A stretch of DNA of 6,917 nt from Syntrophomonadaceae bacterium (GCA_030526885.1 JAUNBV010000046.1:5419-12335); one strand, 5' to 3'; shown: positions 1 through 5,555, numbered from the stretch's first letter. Numbers and translations are program-made. The notes: generated by a model from the sequence alone, not told the origin.

Positions 1-38
1 TCCTTGCTCAAGGAGCACCAATAAGGGGGCAAATAGGA

Positions 39-743
39 TTGCTAAAAGCCATCAGTTTTGATTTCTGGAATACCCTGTACGATCTGCAAGGCGAAAAGGA
101 TGTGAGCTCGGTGCGGGTGGAGCGCTTGCAGCGCCACATAAAAACTTGGGGGCATGAGGCGTCGCGCGGGGAACTCATGGCCATGATGCAGAAGACCTGG
201 ACGTATGCGTCGCAGGTCCAGCGGGAGCAGGGGATCGATATCGGCCCGCGGGGGCAGTTGAGCAAACTGTTGCAGGAACTGGGGCTCATGCCCACCCCCG
301 CCCAGCGCGAAGCCTTGCAGGAGGACTGGGATACGGTGCTGTTGGAGTCGCCGCCGGTGATAAAGGAGGGCGCGCGGGAGACGCTGGCCTATATGGCGGG
401 GAAGTACAAAGTAGCCCTGATCTGCAATACCGGGGCCAGCCCCGGGCGCGTGTTGCGCACCTTCATGACTCTCGACGGCATCATCGGCTATTTCGATGTG
501 CTTATCTTTTCCGACGAAGTCAACGACGCCAAACCGGGCGCAAAAATATTTGAGCGCATGTTGCGGGAAGTGGGCGTGGCGGCCAACGAAGCCGCGCATA
601 TCGGGGACGACCCGGTCACGGACGTGGGCGGTTCACATGCCGCGGGGCTGACCGCCATCTGGCTGGCCCCGTCACAATGGGTGGCCCCGGAGGGGTGCGA
701 TCAGCGGGTGAGTACCTTGCGCGAATTGATGGAACTATATTAA
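39..743 (+). CDS. HAD-superfamily hydrolase with a DxW variant motif I
   Basis: A 234-residue cytosolic protein of the haloacid dehalogenase fold, a family of phosphatases, dehalogenases and related hydrolases that work through an aspartyl intermediate. Visible motifs: FDFWNTL (nucleophile Asp8), motif II Thr131 in ICNTGAS, motif III Lys165 in DAKPGAKIF, and motif IV GDD at 189-191 followed by Asp195 (HIGDDPVTDVGG). Residues about 16-110 form the helical cap. The second Asp of the usual DxD motif is Trp10, so the general acid/base expected of a phosphatase is missing, while the Mg-binding GDD is kept. The start is TTG at 39, supported by AAGGGGG at 23-29, nine bases upstream; the frame stays open to the window edge, so a longer protein cannot be excluded. 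It ends 33 bases before rnhA with no terminator between. Substrate cannot be predicted. Confidence 0.85.
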   Translation: MLKAISFDFWNTLYDLQGEKDVSSVRVERLQRHIKTWGHEASRGELMAMMQKTWTYASQVQREQGIDIGPRGQLSKLLQELGLMPTPAQREALQEDWDTVLLESPPVIKEGARETLAYMAGKYKVALICNTGASPGRVLRTFMTLDGIIGYFDVLIFSDEVNDAKPGAKIFERMLREVGVAANEAAHIGDDPVTDVGGSHAAGLTAIWLAPSQWVAPEGCDQRVSTLRELMELY

Positions 744-760
744 AATTATATTATAATGCC

Positions 761-769
761 GGGGGAGGG
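761..769 (+). promoter_or_regulatory. Ribosome binding site that decides the rnhA start
   Basis: GGGGGAGGG lies seven bases before the GTG at 777 and overlaps the coding triplets that would follow the upstream in-frame ATG at 756. A ribosome bound here would start at 777, not 756. Confidence 0.6.
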
Positions 770-776
770 TCATATT

Positions 777-1232
777 GTGCAGACCATTACCATCTATACC
801 GACGGCGCCTGCTCCGGCAATCCCGGTCCCGGCGGCTGGGGGGCGGTGCTGATGGCGGGGCAGCACCGCAAGGAGGCTTCCGGCGGCGAAGCCATGACCA
901 CCAATCAGCGCATGGAGCTTACCGCCGTCATCGAAGCGCTGAAACTGCTTAAGGTGACCGGCCATCCGGTTAAGGTCTATTCCGACAGCGCCTATGTGGT
1001 CAACGCCTTTAACCAGCATTGGATTGAAAACTGGCGGCGCAACGGCTGGATTAACAGCAAAAAAGACCCGGTGGCCAACCGGGAACTGTGGGAGGATCTG
1101 TGGGGGCTGACCCGCAAAAACGAGGTTACCTTTCATAAAGTAAAGGGACATGCCGGCGACGAGCACAACGAGCGCTGCGACTTTTTGGCCCGCCAGGGCC
1201 TCAAGGAGCATGGCGGGGAAAGAGGGGATTAG
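777..1232 (+). CDS. rnhA: Ribonuclease HI
   Basis: A 151-residue type 1 RNase H that cuts the RNA strand of RNA-DNA hybrids, removing R-loops and primer RNA. The length is close to the 155 residues of the E. coli enzyme, and the active-site set is complete: Asp9 (YTDGACSGNPGPGGWG), Glu47 (NQRMELTA), Asp70 (VYSDSAYV) and Asp135 (NERCDFLA), plus the flexible-loop His125 (VKGHAGDEHN). The Trp-rich basic handle at about 80-100 (HWIENWRRNGWINSKK) is also present, so this is the E. coli-like form and not a handle-less one. GTG at 777 is chosen over the in-frame ATG at 756 because the Shine-Dalgarno sits between them and the family normally begins just before this beta strand. A TATAAT at 752-757 could be a -10 box, but no good -35 goes with it. 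The stop lies three bases before the next start. Confidence 0.96.
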   Translation: MQTITIYTDGACSGNPGPGGWGAVLMAGQHRKEASGGEAMTTNQRMELTAVIEALKLLKVTGHPVKVYSDSAYVVNAFNQHWIENWRRNGWINSKKDPVANRELWEDLWGLTRKNEVTFHKVKGHAGDEHNERCDFLARQGLKEHGGERGD

Positions 1233-1235
1233 ATT

Positions 1236-1766
1236 ATGTGGCAGCAGCTTAAAGACTGGTACAGCACCTACCGGGTGAAGCGCCGGCTCACTACCTGCGG
1301 CAGCAATCTCAGGGCCCGCAACCCCGGCCTGTTCTTTCCGGGGGTGGGCGCGGAGATCCATGTGGGCGACAACGTGCTGATTGAGCGGGACGTGCGCTTT
1401 TCGTTGGGCGACGGCGGCAAGATCTACATCGGCGACGATACGTATTTAGGGGACGGCTGTAACCTGCTGGCGGTGGACGAACTGCGCATCGGAAAGGGCT
1501 GCGCCATCAGCTGGCATGTGCTGTTTATGGACACCTCCTCCCATCCGGTGGGGATGGAGGGCGAAGAAGCGGTGCTGAAGGTTGCTCCCATCGTCATCGA
1601 GGACCATGTGTGGATTGGCTGCCGCGCCGTCATCCTCAAAGGCGTGACGGTGGGTGAGGGCGCCATCGTAGCCAATAATGCCGTGGTGACCAGGGATGTG
1701 CCCCCGCGCAGCCTGGTGGGCGGCAATCCCGCGCGGGTAATCCGCGAAAATGTGACCTGGTCATGA
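1236..1766 (+). CDS. Hexapeptide-repeat (left-handed beta-helix) acyltransferase
   Basis: A 176-residue protein of the LbH transferase family, trimeric enzymes that usually move an acetyl or other acyl group onto a sugar or similar acceptor. Hexapeptide turns run from about residue 36 to 168 (VGAEIHVGDNVLIE, IYIGDDTYLGDGCNL, LRIGKGCAI, IVIEDHVWIGCRAVI, VTVGEGAIVANNAVV), ending in the typical VVTRDVPPRSLVGGNPARVI. His103 in MDTSSHPVG is the likely catalytic base, at the position seen in maltose, galactoside and serine acetyltransferases. A short basic N-terminus (1-25) precedes the helix; there is no signal peptide, so it is cytosolic. AGAGGGG at 1221-1227 supports the ATG. Its stop overlaps the next start as ATGA, which suggests translational coupling. 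The acceptor is unknown; surface polysaccharide or nodulation-factor-like sugars are only guesses. Confidence 0.88.
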   Translation: MWQQLKDWYSTYRVKRRLTTCGSNLRARNPGLFFPGVGAEIHVGDNVLIERDVRFSLGDGGKIYIGDDTYLGDGCNLLAVDELRIGKGCAISWHVLFMDTSSHPVGMEGEEAVLKVAPIVIEDHVWIGCRAVILKGVTVGEGAIVANNAVVTRDVPPRSLVGGNPARVIRENVTWS

Positions 1767-2413
1767 TGGCGGGCAACGATAAAGTATGCGTCGGCATCGA
1801 GCCGGGCCAAAACGCCATCCGGCTGGAGGTTAACGATGCCTCGGCTTCCCTGCAGGAACTGCTTGACGCCTGGCAGCCGCTGTGCGATGACGCCGGCATC
1901 AGCAAGACTTACGCCGCCGGACACTTCGCCCCCTGCCGCGCCTGTGAGCAAAATTGCTGCCTGTCGGCGGACATCAGCCCCGATTTGATTTCCCTGCGCC
2001 GTCTGGCCCAAGGGCTGGATATGTCGATTGCCGGCTTTGTGGCCGAATACTGTCGGCCCGACCTGCTGGAGCACGGGCTGATGAAAGTGCGGTCACAGCC
2101 TTGCGTATTTTTGCACAGCAATATATGTGCCGTTTATCCCCGGCGCACCTTGCTGTGCCGTTTTTATATCTGCGCCGAGATGGCGGGCCCTACGCAGGAA
2201 TTGATTTATCGTATCAGTCTGCTGGGAGCGGCCGCCGCGCATCGTTACGCCCGCGAGCAGGGCATTATCCCCGCACCCGTGCCGCACGGCCTGGGCGGTT
2301 TTGACCGCGCCTTTTTACAACTTATGGAGGAACATATGGCGCATGCGGCCTTGGATTATTTCCTGCAGGCGGAAAACTATAGCCAGATTCCGCTGGCCAT
2401 TGTGTTAGAATAG
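1763..2413 (+). CDS. YkgJ-family cysteine-cluster protein
   Basis: A 216-residue protein with the signature of the YkgJ/zinc- or iron-chelating cluster family. The core is Cys58-x2-Cys61-x3-Cys65-Cys66 (PCRACEQNCC), followed by Cys97 and then the second half: QPCVFLHSNICAVYPRRTLLCRFYIC, with Cys114, Cys122, Cys132 and Cys137. The family is thought to bind a metal or an Fe-S centre; no reaction is established for most members, and none can be given here. There is no signal peptide or membrane segment, so it should be cytosolic. The N-terminal 50 residues and the alpha-helical tail after residue 145 are not recognised. It starts at the ATG overlapping the previous stop (ATGA); a second ATG follows directly at 1766. 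Little Shine-Dalgarno is visible, so translation probably depends on ribosomes finishing the acyltransferase gene. Confidence 0.85.
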   Translation: MMAGNDKVCVGIEPGQNAIRLEVNDASASLQELLDAWQPLCDDAGISKTYAAGHFAPCRACEQNCCLSADISPDLISLRRLAQGLDMSIAGFVAEYCRPDLLEHGLMKVRSQPCVFLHSNICAVYPRRTLLCRFYICAEMAGPTQELIYRISLLGAAAAHRYAREQGIIPAPVPHGLGGFDRAFLQLMEEHMAHAALDYFLQAENYSQIPLAIVLE

Positions 2414-2427
2414 GGAGGACAGGCAAG

Positions 2428-2460
2428 ATGCTTAATAAGGACGGGGGGGCCAAGGCATGA
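2428..2460 (+). CDS. Possible 10-residue leader ORF coupled to thyX
   Basis: ATG at 2428 opens a frame encoding MLNKDGGAKA and stops at TGA 2458-2460, which overlaps the ATG of the ThyX gene as ATGA. AGGGAGG at 2412-2418 lies nine bases upstream and is a better Shine-Dalgarno than anything immediately before the ThyX start. This could be a coupling peptide that delivers ribosomes to the downstream gene. It contains a run of seven G (2443-2449); one extra G would fuse it in frame to the ThyX protein. It may equally be the decayed N-terminus of that protein. Evidence is positional only. Confidence 0.35.
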   Translation: MLNKDGGAKA

Positions 2461-3302
2461 ATCTGAAATATGTGGGTGATGGCAAGGTGGTTCTGATTGC
2501 GGGCGGCGGACGTTGCTATACCGATATCGCCGCGCGGTTTGTGCGCTCCGAGCGCAGCATCGAGGATATCATCGCCTCCCCCTATGATAAAAAAATAGTG
2601 GGCAACATCTTGAAAAGCGGGCACAAAGCGGCGGTGGAATTCGACTACTTCCTGTTCGGAGTGGAGGGCTACGCCCGTGTCACCGAGGTGCAGCTGGTGC
2701 GCAAGCGCCTGGCTTCCTATATGATAAAGACCGGCCGCGCAGATAAAAACGGCAAACGCTCCTTTGACATGGTCATCCCCCGTGGCATCGAGCCCCTGAC
2801 GGTAAAGCTGCCGCTGGACATACAGCGCCTGAGCCTGAAGGACGGCAGCCCGCTGGCAGATCATCTGGATGTTGCCGCAAAGCAAATCTATGCCGATATC
2901 GACGCCCGGCAAATACTGACGATGATAGAAACCTGGTATGACCGGGGGGTCAAAGACGGCATGCCGGAAGAGGACCTGCGCTACTTAAAGCCTCAGGCCA
3001 CCGAATTCAAGGCCATCATCGGCATGAACGCCCACGCGCTGTTGGACTGGTTCGCCATCCGCACCTGTAAGAATGCCCAGCGCGAGATTCGCGATATGGC
3101 CAATAAAATGATGGCCCTGTGCAAAGAAGCCTCCCCCGACGTATTCGCTAATGCCGGAGCCAACTGCAAAGTTCTGGGCTATTGCCCCGAAAACCGTATG
3201 CAGCATGATGATTGCAGAGGCAAAATACCCACCCAGGAAGAAGCGATGGCCCTGATCAAGAAACACTACCCCAAGCAGCGCCAGGGAAAGGATAAAGCAT
3301 GA
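2457..3302 (+). CDS. thyX: Divergent ThyX-family (flavin-dependent thymidylate synthase-like) protein
   Basis: A 281-residue protein of the ThyX family, enzymes that make dTMP from dUMP with methylene-tetrahydrofolate, FAD and NADPH. The scaffold is clear: ILKSGHKAAVEF (52-62), VEGYARVTEVQLVRKRLASY (69-88), LKPQATEFKAIIGMNAHALL (177-196), RTCKNAQREIRDMA (202-215) and a Cys-containing tail (GYCPEN, 241-246). Key positions differ from the usual family: the His of the EH pair is Phe62, the RHR-x7-S signature reads R82-K83-R84-x7-T92, and the NAR arginine is His193. By established ThyX knowledge these residues contact FAD, dUMP or the reaction centre, so thymidylate synthase activity is doubtful. 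The reading frame itself is intact, with no sign of decay. Its stop overlaps the rlmB start as ATGA. Alternative view: a ThyX paralogue with another function, or a weakly active lineage-specific form. Confidence applies to family membership. Confidence 0.83.
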   Translation: MNLKYVGDGKVVLIAGGGRCYTDIAARFVRSERSIEDIIASPYDKKIVGNILKSGHKAAVEFDYFLFGVEGYARVTEVQLVRKRLASYMIKTGRADKNGKRSFDMVIPRGIEPLTVKLPLDIQRLSLKDGSPLADHLDVAAKQIYADIDARQILTMIETWYDRGVKDGMPEEDLRYLKPQATEFKAIIGMNAHALLDWFAIRTCKNAQREIRDMANKMMALCKEASPDVFANAGANCKVLGYCPENRMQHDDCRGKIPTQEEAMALIKKHYPKQRQGKDKA

Positions 3303-4033
3303 CCCAGCAACTAACCGGCATCAACAGCATCCTGGAAGCTATACGCGGCCGCCGCCGGGTACAGAAAATAATCGTACAGGAAGGCAAAAACGGCAAGAAG
3401 ATTGAGGAATTGTTGCGGCTGGCGGAAAAACGCGGCATCTTCTGTCAGACGGTGGACCGGCGGCGCCTGGACCAGATGGCTTCCCCCGAACCGCATCAGG
3501 GAGTGCTGGCGCTGGTGGACGAATATCGCTATGCACAACTGGAGGAGATACTGGAATATGCCGTCGGGCAGGGCGGGGAACCGTTGCTGCTGATTTTGGA
3601 CGGCATCGAAGACCCGCAAAACCTGGGAGCCATCATCCGTACCGCGGAATGCGCCGGAGTGCACGGCATCATCGTGCCCCGCCACGGCAGCGCGGAGATA
3701 GGCGCCGCGGTGGGACGGGCCTCGGCGGGAGCGGTGGAGCACATGCGCATCCATCAGGCCGCCAACTTGGTAAATACCATCCGTGCACTGAAGGATAAGG
3801 GTTTTTGGATAATGGCCGCCGATATGGACGGCGAGCAGGACTATTATCGCACCGCCCTGCCCCGGCCCGCCGCGCTGGTCATCGGCGGTGAAGGCGGCGG
3901 TATCCGCCGCCTGGTAAAGGAAAACTGCGACCTGACGGTGCGCATCCCCATGTGGGGACAGGTCAATTCGCTGAACGCCTCTATCGCCGCCGCCTTGCTC
4001 ATCTACGAAGTGAAGCGGCAACAGCAGGATTAG
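3299..4033 (+). CDS. rlmB: 23S rRNA (guanosine-2'-O)-methyltransferase RlmB, TrmH family
   Basis: A 244-residue SPOUT-fold enzyme that uses S-adenosylmethionine to methylate a ribose 2'-OH in 23S rRNA (G2251 in E. coli numbering). Residues 1-75 form the L30e/L7Ae-like RNA-binding domain (TGINSILEAIRGRR...). The catalytic domain carries the three TrmH/SpoU motifs: DPQNLGAIIRTAECAGV from residue 105, VIGGEGGGIRRL at about 194-205, and RIPMWGQVNSLNAS from about 215, whose loop belongs to the trefoil knot that binds the cofactor. Length is normal for the family. AAAGGA at 3287-3292 lies six bases before the ATG, which also overlaps the ThyX stop. In Firmicutes rlmB is often followed by yacP (an NYN-domain nuclease) and sigH; here sigH comes next without yacP. 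Confidence 0.95.
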   Translation: MTQQLTGINSILEAIRGRRRVQKIIVQEGKNGKKIEELLRLAEKRGIFCQTVDRRRLDQMASPEPHQGVLALVDEYRYAQLEEILEYAVGQGGEPLLLILDGIEDPQNLGAIIRTAECAGVHGIIVPRHGSAEIGAAVGRASAGAVEHMRIHQAANLVNTIRALKDKGFWIMAADMDGEQDYYRTALPRPAALVIGGEGGGIRRLVKENCDLTVRIPMWGQVNSLNASIAAALLIYEVKRQQQD

Positions 4034-4060
4034 TTGAAAAATAGTTGGCATTGATTACCC

Positions 4061-4090
4061 TTGACGAAAAACCTGTGCGATGTCTATAAT
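4061..4090 (+). promoter_or_regulatory. Sigma-A type promoter of sigH
   Basis: TTGACG (4061-4066) and a perfect TATAAT (4085-4090) are separated by 18 bases, giving a start near 4097 and a leader of about 78 bases before the sigH ATG. The -35 and following bases read TTGACGAA, which fits the Spo0A-box consensus TGNCGAA, so the sporulation regulator may bind here. The promoter match is clear; the regulator is inference. Confidence 0.8.
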
Positions 4091-4098
4091 TGAGACAT
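4080..4098. repeat. Inverted repeat over the sigH -10 box
   Basis: ATGTCT (4080-4085) and AGACAT (4093-4098) form a perfect 6-bp inverted repeat around a 7-base centre. It covers the TATAAT and the likely transcription start, a usual place for a repressor operator. No named regulator recognised. Confidence 0.45.
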
Positions 4099-4174
4099 TA
4101 CAGCACAGCGGCCGGATCAAAACCAAAGTCCCCTTACAGAGGCAGAAACACATCTCAAAGGATGGGAACGCTTG

Positions 4175-4822
4175 ATGTCTGATTGGGCACCGGTTCACGA
4201 ACATAGCCATTCATATTTGGAAATGACGGATGAAGAGATAGTCGCGCTGGCTCAGCAGGACGACCAAGCCGCCGTGGAATATCTGGTGGACAAATATAAA
4301 AATTTTGTCCGCGCGAAAGCCCGTTCCTATTTTTTGATCGGCGCCGACCGGGAGGACATAATTCAGGAGGGCATGATTGGCCTGTTCAAAGCCATCCGCG
4401 ATTTTCGGCTGGAAAAACAGACCTCGTTTCGCGCCTTTGCCGAACTGTGTATCACCCGGCAGATCATCACCGCCATCAAAACCGCCACCCGTCAGAAACA
4501 TATCCCTCTAAACTCCTATGTTTCGCTCAACAAACCCGTCTATGACGAGGAATCCGACCGCACCCTGATGGACGTCCTTTCCGCCAATAGAATCAACAAT
4601 CCCGAAGAGATCATCATCAGCCGTGAAGAATTTATCTTTATCGAAAAGAAGATGAGCGAGATACTTAGTTCATTGGAATGGAAAGTGCTGATGTCCTATC
4701 TGGAAGGCAAAACCTATCAGGAAATAGCCTACGAGCTCAAGCGGCATGTGAAATCGATTGATAATGCGCTGCAAAGGGTAAAACGCAAGCTGGAAAAATA
4801 CCTGGAGGAACGAAAAGACTAA
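4175..4822 (+). CDS. sigH: RNA polymerase sigma factor SigH (Spo0H)
   Basis: A 215-residue group 3-like sigma-70 factor, the Firmicutes SigH that directs transition-phase and early sporulation or competence genes. Region 2 is nearly identical to the B. subtilis protein: NFVRAKARSYFLIGADREDI (43-62), then IQEGMIGLFKAIRDFR and the stretch from FAELCITRQ to TRQKHIPLNSY. Region 4 (about 155-210) holds the helix-turn-helix with LEGKTYQEIAYEL and RHVKSIDNALQRVKRKLEKYL. Length is normal. Two starts compete: TTG at 4172 and ATG at 4175. I chose ATG; AAAGGATGGG at 4157-4166 serves both and the products differ by one Met. It is transcribed from its own promoter, a possible point of control by growth phase. 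The gene ends seven bases before the tRNA-Thr promoter. Confidence 0.97.
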   Translation: MSDWAPVHEHSHSYLEMTDEEIVALAQQDDQAAVEYLVDKYKNFVRAKARSYFLIGADREDIIQEGMIGLFKAIRDFRLEKQTSFRAFAELCITRQIITAIKTATRQKHIPLNSYVSLNKPVYDEESDRTLMDVLSANRINNPEEIIISREEFIFIEKKMSEILSSLEWKVLMSYLEGKTYQEIAYELKRHVKSIDNALQRVKRKLEKYLEERKD

Positions 4823-4828
4823 ACCGTC

Positions 4829-4857
4829 TTGACATCCCGCCCGCCGCCCATTAAAAT
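4829..4857 (+). promoter_or_regulatory. Promoter of tRNA-Thr(UGU)
   Basis: A perfect TTGACA (4829-4834), a 17-base spacer and TAAAAT (4852-4857). Transcription would start near 4864, only a few bases before the tRNA 5' end, so the tRNA can be made independently of sigH. Confidence 0.75.
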
Positions 4858-4869
4858 TGACCCTGTTCA

Positions 4870-4945
4870 GCCGAGCTAGCTCAATCGGTAGAGCAACTGA
4901 TTTGTAATCAGTAGGTTGCGGGTTCAAGTCCTGTGCTCGGCTCCA
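4870..4945 (+). tRNA. tRNA-Thr, anticodon UGU
   Basis: The acceptor stem is GCCGAGC (4870-4876) paired with GCTCGGC (4935-4941), followed by discriminator T and an encoded CCA. The anticodon stem ACTGA/TCAGT encloses loop TTTGTAA, with anticodon TGT at 4903-4905, which reads ACA and, by wobble, other Thr codons. The T-arm has GGTTCAAGTCC. Structure is complete. A tRNA-Thr after sigH is a common Firmicutes arrangement. The DNA just downstream turns phage-like, so this gene may have been an integration target. Confidence 0.96.
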
Positions 4946-4957
4946 AAAGAAATGCCT

Positions 4958-4988
4958 AATCCCCCACATTTGCGGGGGATTATTTTTT
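4958..4988 (+). terminator. Intrinsic terminator after tRNA-Thr
   Basis: AATCCCCC (4958-4965) pairs with GGGGGATT (4974-4981), with a loop of eight bases, followed by A and six T (4983-4988). It would end the tRNA-Thr transcript 13 bases after the CCA. Confidence 0.9.
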
Positions 4989-5013
4989 ATGCAAGCGACG
5001 CATAATAGGGCGC

Positions 5014-5034
5014 TGGTTCACAATTGGTTCACAA
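5014..5034. repeat. Tandem direct repeat of TGGTTCACAA
   Basis: TGGTTCACAA occurs at 5014-5023 and 5025-5034, an 11-base period, about 70 bases after the tRNA-Thr gene. Short direct repeats next to a tRNA can be recombinase arm sites or lie near the end of an integrase gene; either is inference. Confidence 0.6.
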
Positions 5035-5086
5035 ATATTTTTTATCCCATCGACTTAGCCAGCTTAACATATACTTAGGCGTTTGC

Positions 5087-5109
5087 CCGCCCTTATCAGG
5101 CGGTTTTTT
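5087..5109 (+). terminator. Intrinsic terminator in the phage-like stretch
   Basis: CCGCC (5087-5091) and GGCGG (5099-5103) form a 5-bp GC stem around a 7-base loop, followed by six T (5104-5109). No gene on the plus strand ends just upstream, so it may be left from a deleted gene. Confidence 0.7.
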
Positions 5110-5284
5110 CTTGTCCATAAAGTATCGCCTACGGTAACATCTCATCGCGCAATCACATACATTTATGGTATGAACTGCGTAGCGGGGGTGTATTACAGAC
5201 GTAATAACGTTTCTACCTCTGTAAAGGCGACATGCCGCCTTGTGTCTGGCCGCCGGACACAGCGGGTTATGGCAATGGGGACTG

Positions 5285-5308
5285 ACCGCCTGGAGGGCGG
5301 TATTTTTT
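5285..5308 (+). terminator. Intrinsic terminator just upstream of the lysis cassette
   Basis: ACCGCC (5285-5290) pairs with GGCGGT (5296-5301) around TGGAG, followed by A and six T (5303-5308). It lies 20 bases before the first lysis gene, with that gene's Shine-Dalgarno immediately after. It either closes a lost upstream phage gene or acts as an attenuator for the cassette. Confidence 0.85.
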
Positions 5309-5327
5309 ATTGAGGAGTGATGTGGCT

Positions 5328-5555
5328 ATGGCGCCTGAAGTTTTTGTAGCGGTAATCGCTTTGATGGGGACGCTGGGAGGCTCTTTTTTAGGGGTATTGG
5401 CAAGTACCAAGCTCACTAACCACCGGTTGAAGGAATTAGAGAAAAAAGTGGAAAAGCACAACAACCTGATAGAGCGCACGGCAGTGGTCGAGAGGGATTT
5501 AAAGACGGCGTTTAGATATATTGACGAGCTGAATGAATGGAGGTTCGAAAAATGA
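5328..5555 (+). CDS. Small membrane-anchored coiled-coil protein of a phage lysis cassette
   Basis: A 75-residue protein with one hydrophobic segment at about 5-25 (VFVAVIALMGTLGGSFLGVL), then a charged helix at about 33-70 (LKELEKKVEKHNNLIERTAV...) with heptad spacing typical of a coiled coil. This layout, next to a holin, is common in Firmicutes phages and resembles XhlA-type haemolysin and other holin accessory proteins in size and order of parts, although XhlA usually has its membrane segment at the C-terminus. It probably sits in the cytoplasmic membrane and helps the holin, which is inference. ATG at 5328 is chosen because AGGAG at 5313-5317 lies ten bases upstream; GTG at 5322 and TTG at 5310 are also in frame but are too close to, or upstream of, that site. 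The stop overlaps the holin start as ATGA. Confidence 0.75.
   Translation: MAPEVFVAVIALMGTLGGSFLGVLASTKLTNHRLKELEKKVEKHNNLIERTAVVERDLKTAFRYIDELNEWRFEK

Larger units (their letters stand above)
4989..5312. other. Gene-poor stretch, probable decayed phage left end
   Basis: No convincing gene is present. The stretch holds a tandem repeat at 5014-5034, two terminators (5087-5109 and 5285-5308), a hairpin at 5242-5260 (GTGTC/GACAC with an inner GG/CC), and short open frames. Among these are a 29-codon minus-strand ORF (5118 down to 5029), a 17-codon ORF MPPCVWPPDTAGYGNGD (5232-5285), and a start-less fragment at 5121-5204 containing HIHLWYELRSGGVLQT. None is supported beyond being open. The pattern suits leftovers of deleted phage genes, or an untranslated leader of the lysis cassette. 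Confidence 0.5.

Noticed and set aside
1..24. Frame ending SLLKEHQ and a TAA, possibly the end of a preceding gene
   Set aside because: Only seven codons are visible; the position before the HAD ribosome site fits, but this is too short to support.
42..599. Long minus-strand open frame opposite the HAD gene
   Set aside because: It is a shadow of a GC-rich gene with clear HAD motifs on the plus strand; its own translation has no recognisable domain.
752..757. Perfect TATAAT before rnhA as a promoter
   Set aside because: The best -35 candidate (TTGATG, 726-731) is 20 bases away, so it may be chance in an AT-rich gap.
735..1361. 208-codon minus-strand frame opposite rnhA and the acyltransferase
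   Set aside because: It covers two well-supported plus-strand genes and the gap between them, with no family motif.
3311..4051. 246-codon minus-strand frame opposite rlmB
   Set aside because: It mirrors rlmB, which has all three SPOUT motifs; this is a codon-bias shadow.
4172..4174. TTG as the sigH start
   Set aside because: In frame and well spaced from AAAGGAT, but the ATG three bases later is preferred; the products differ by one residue.
5083..5313. 76-codon plus-strand frame across the gene-poor stretch
   Set aside because: It reads through both terminator hairpins and their T runs, has no good ribosome site and no recognisable domain.
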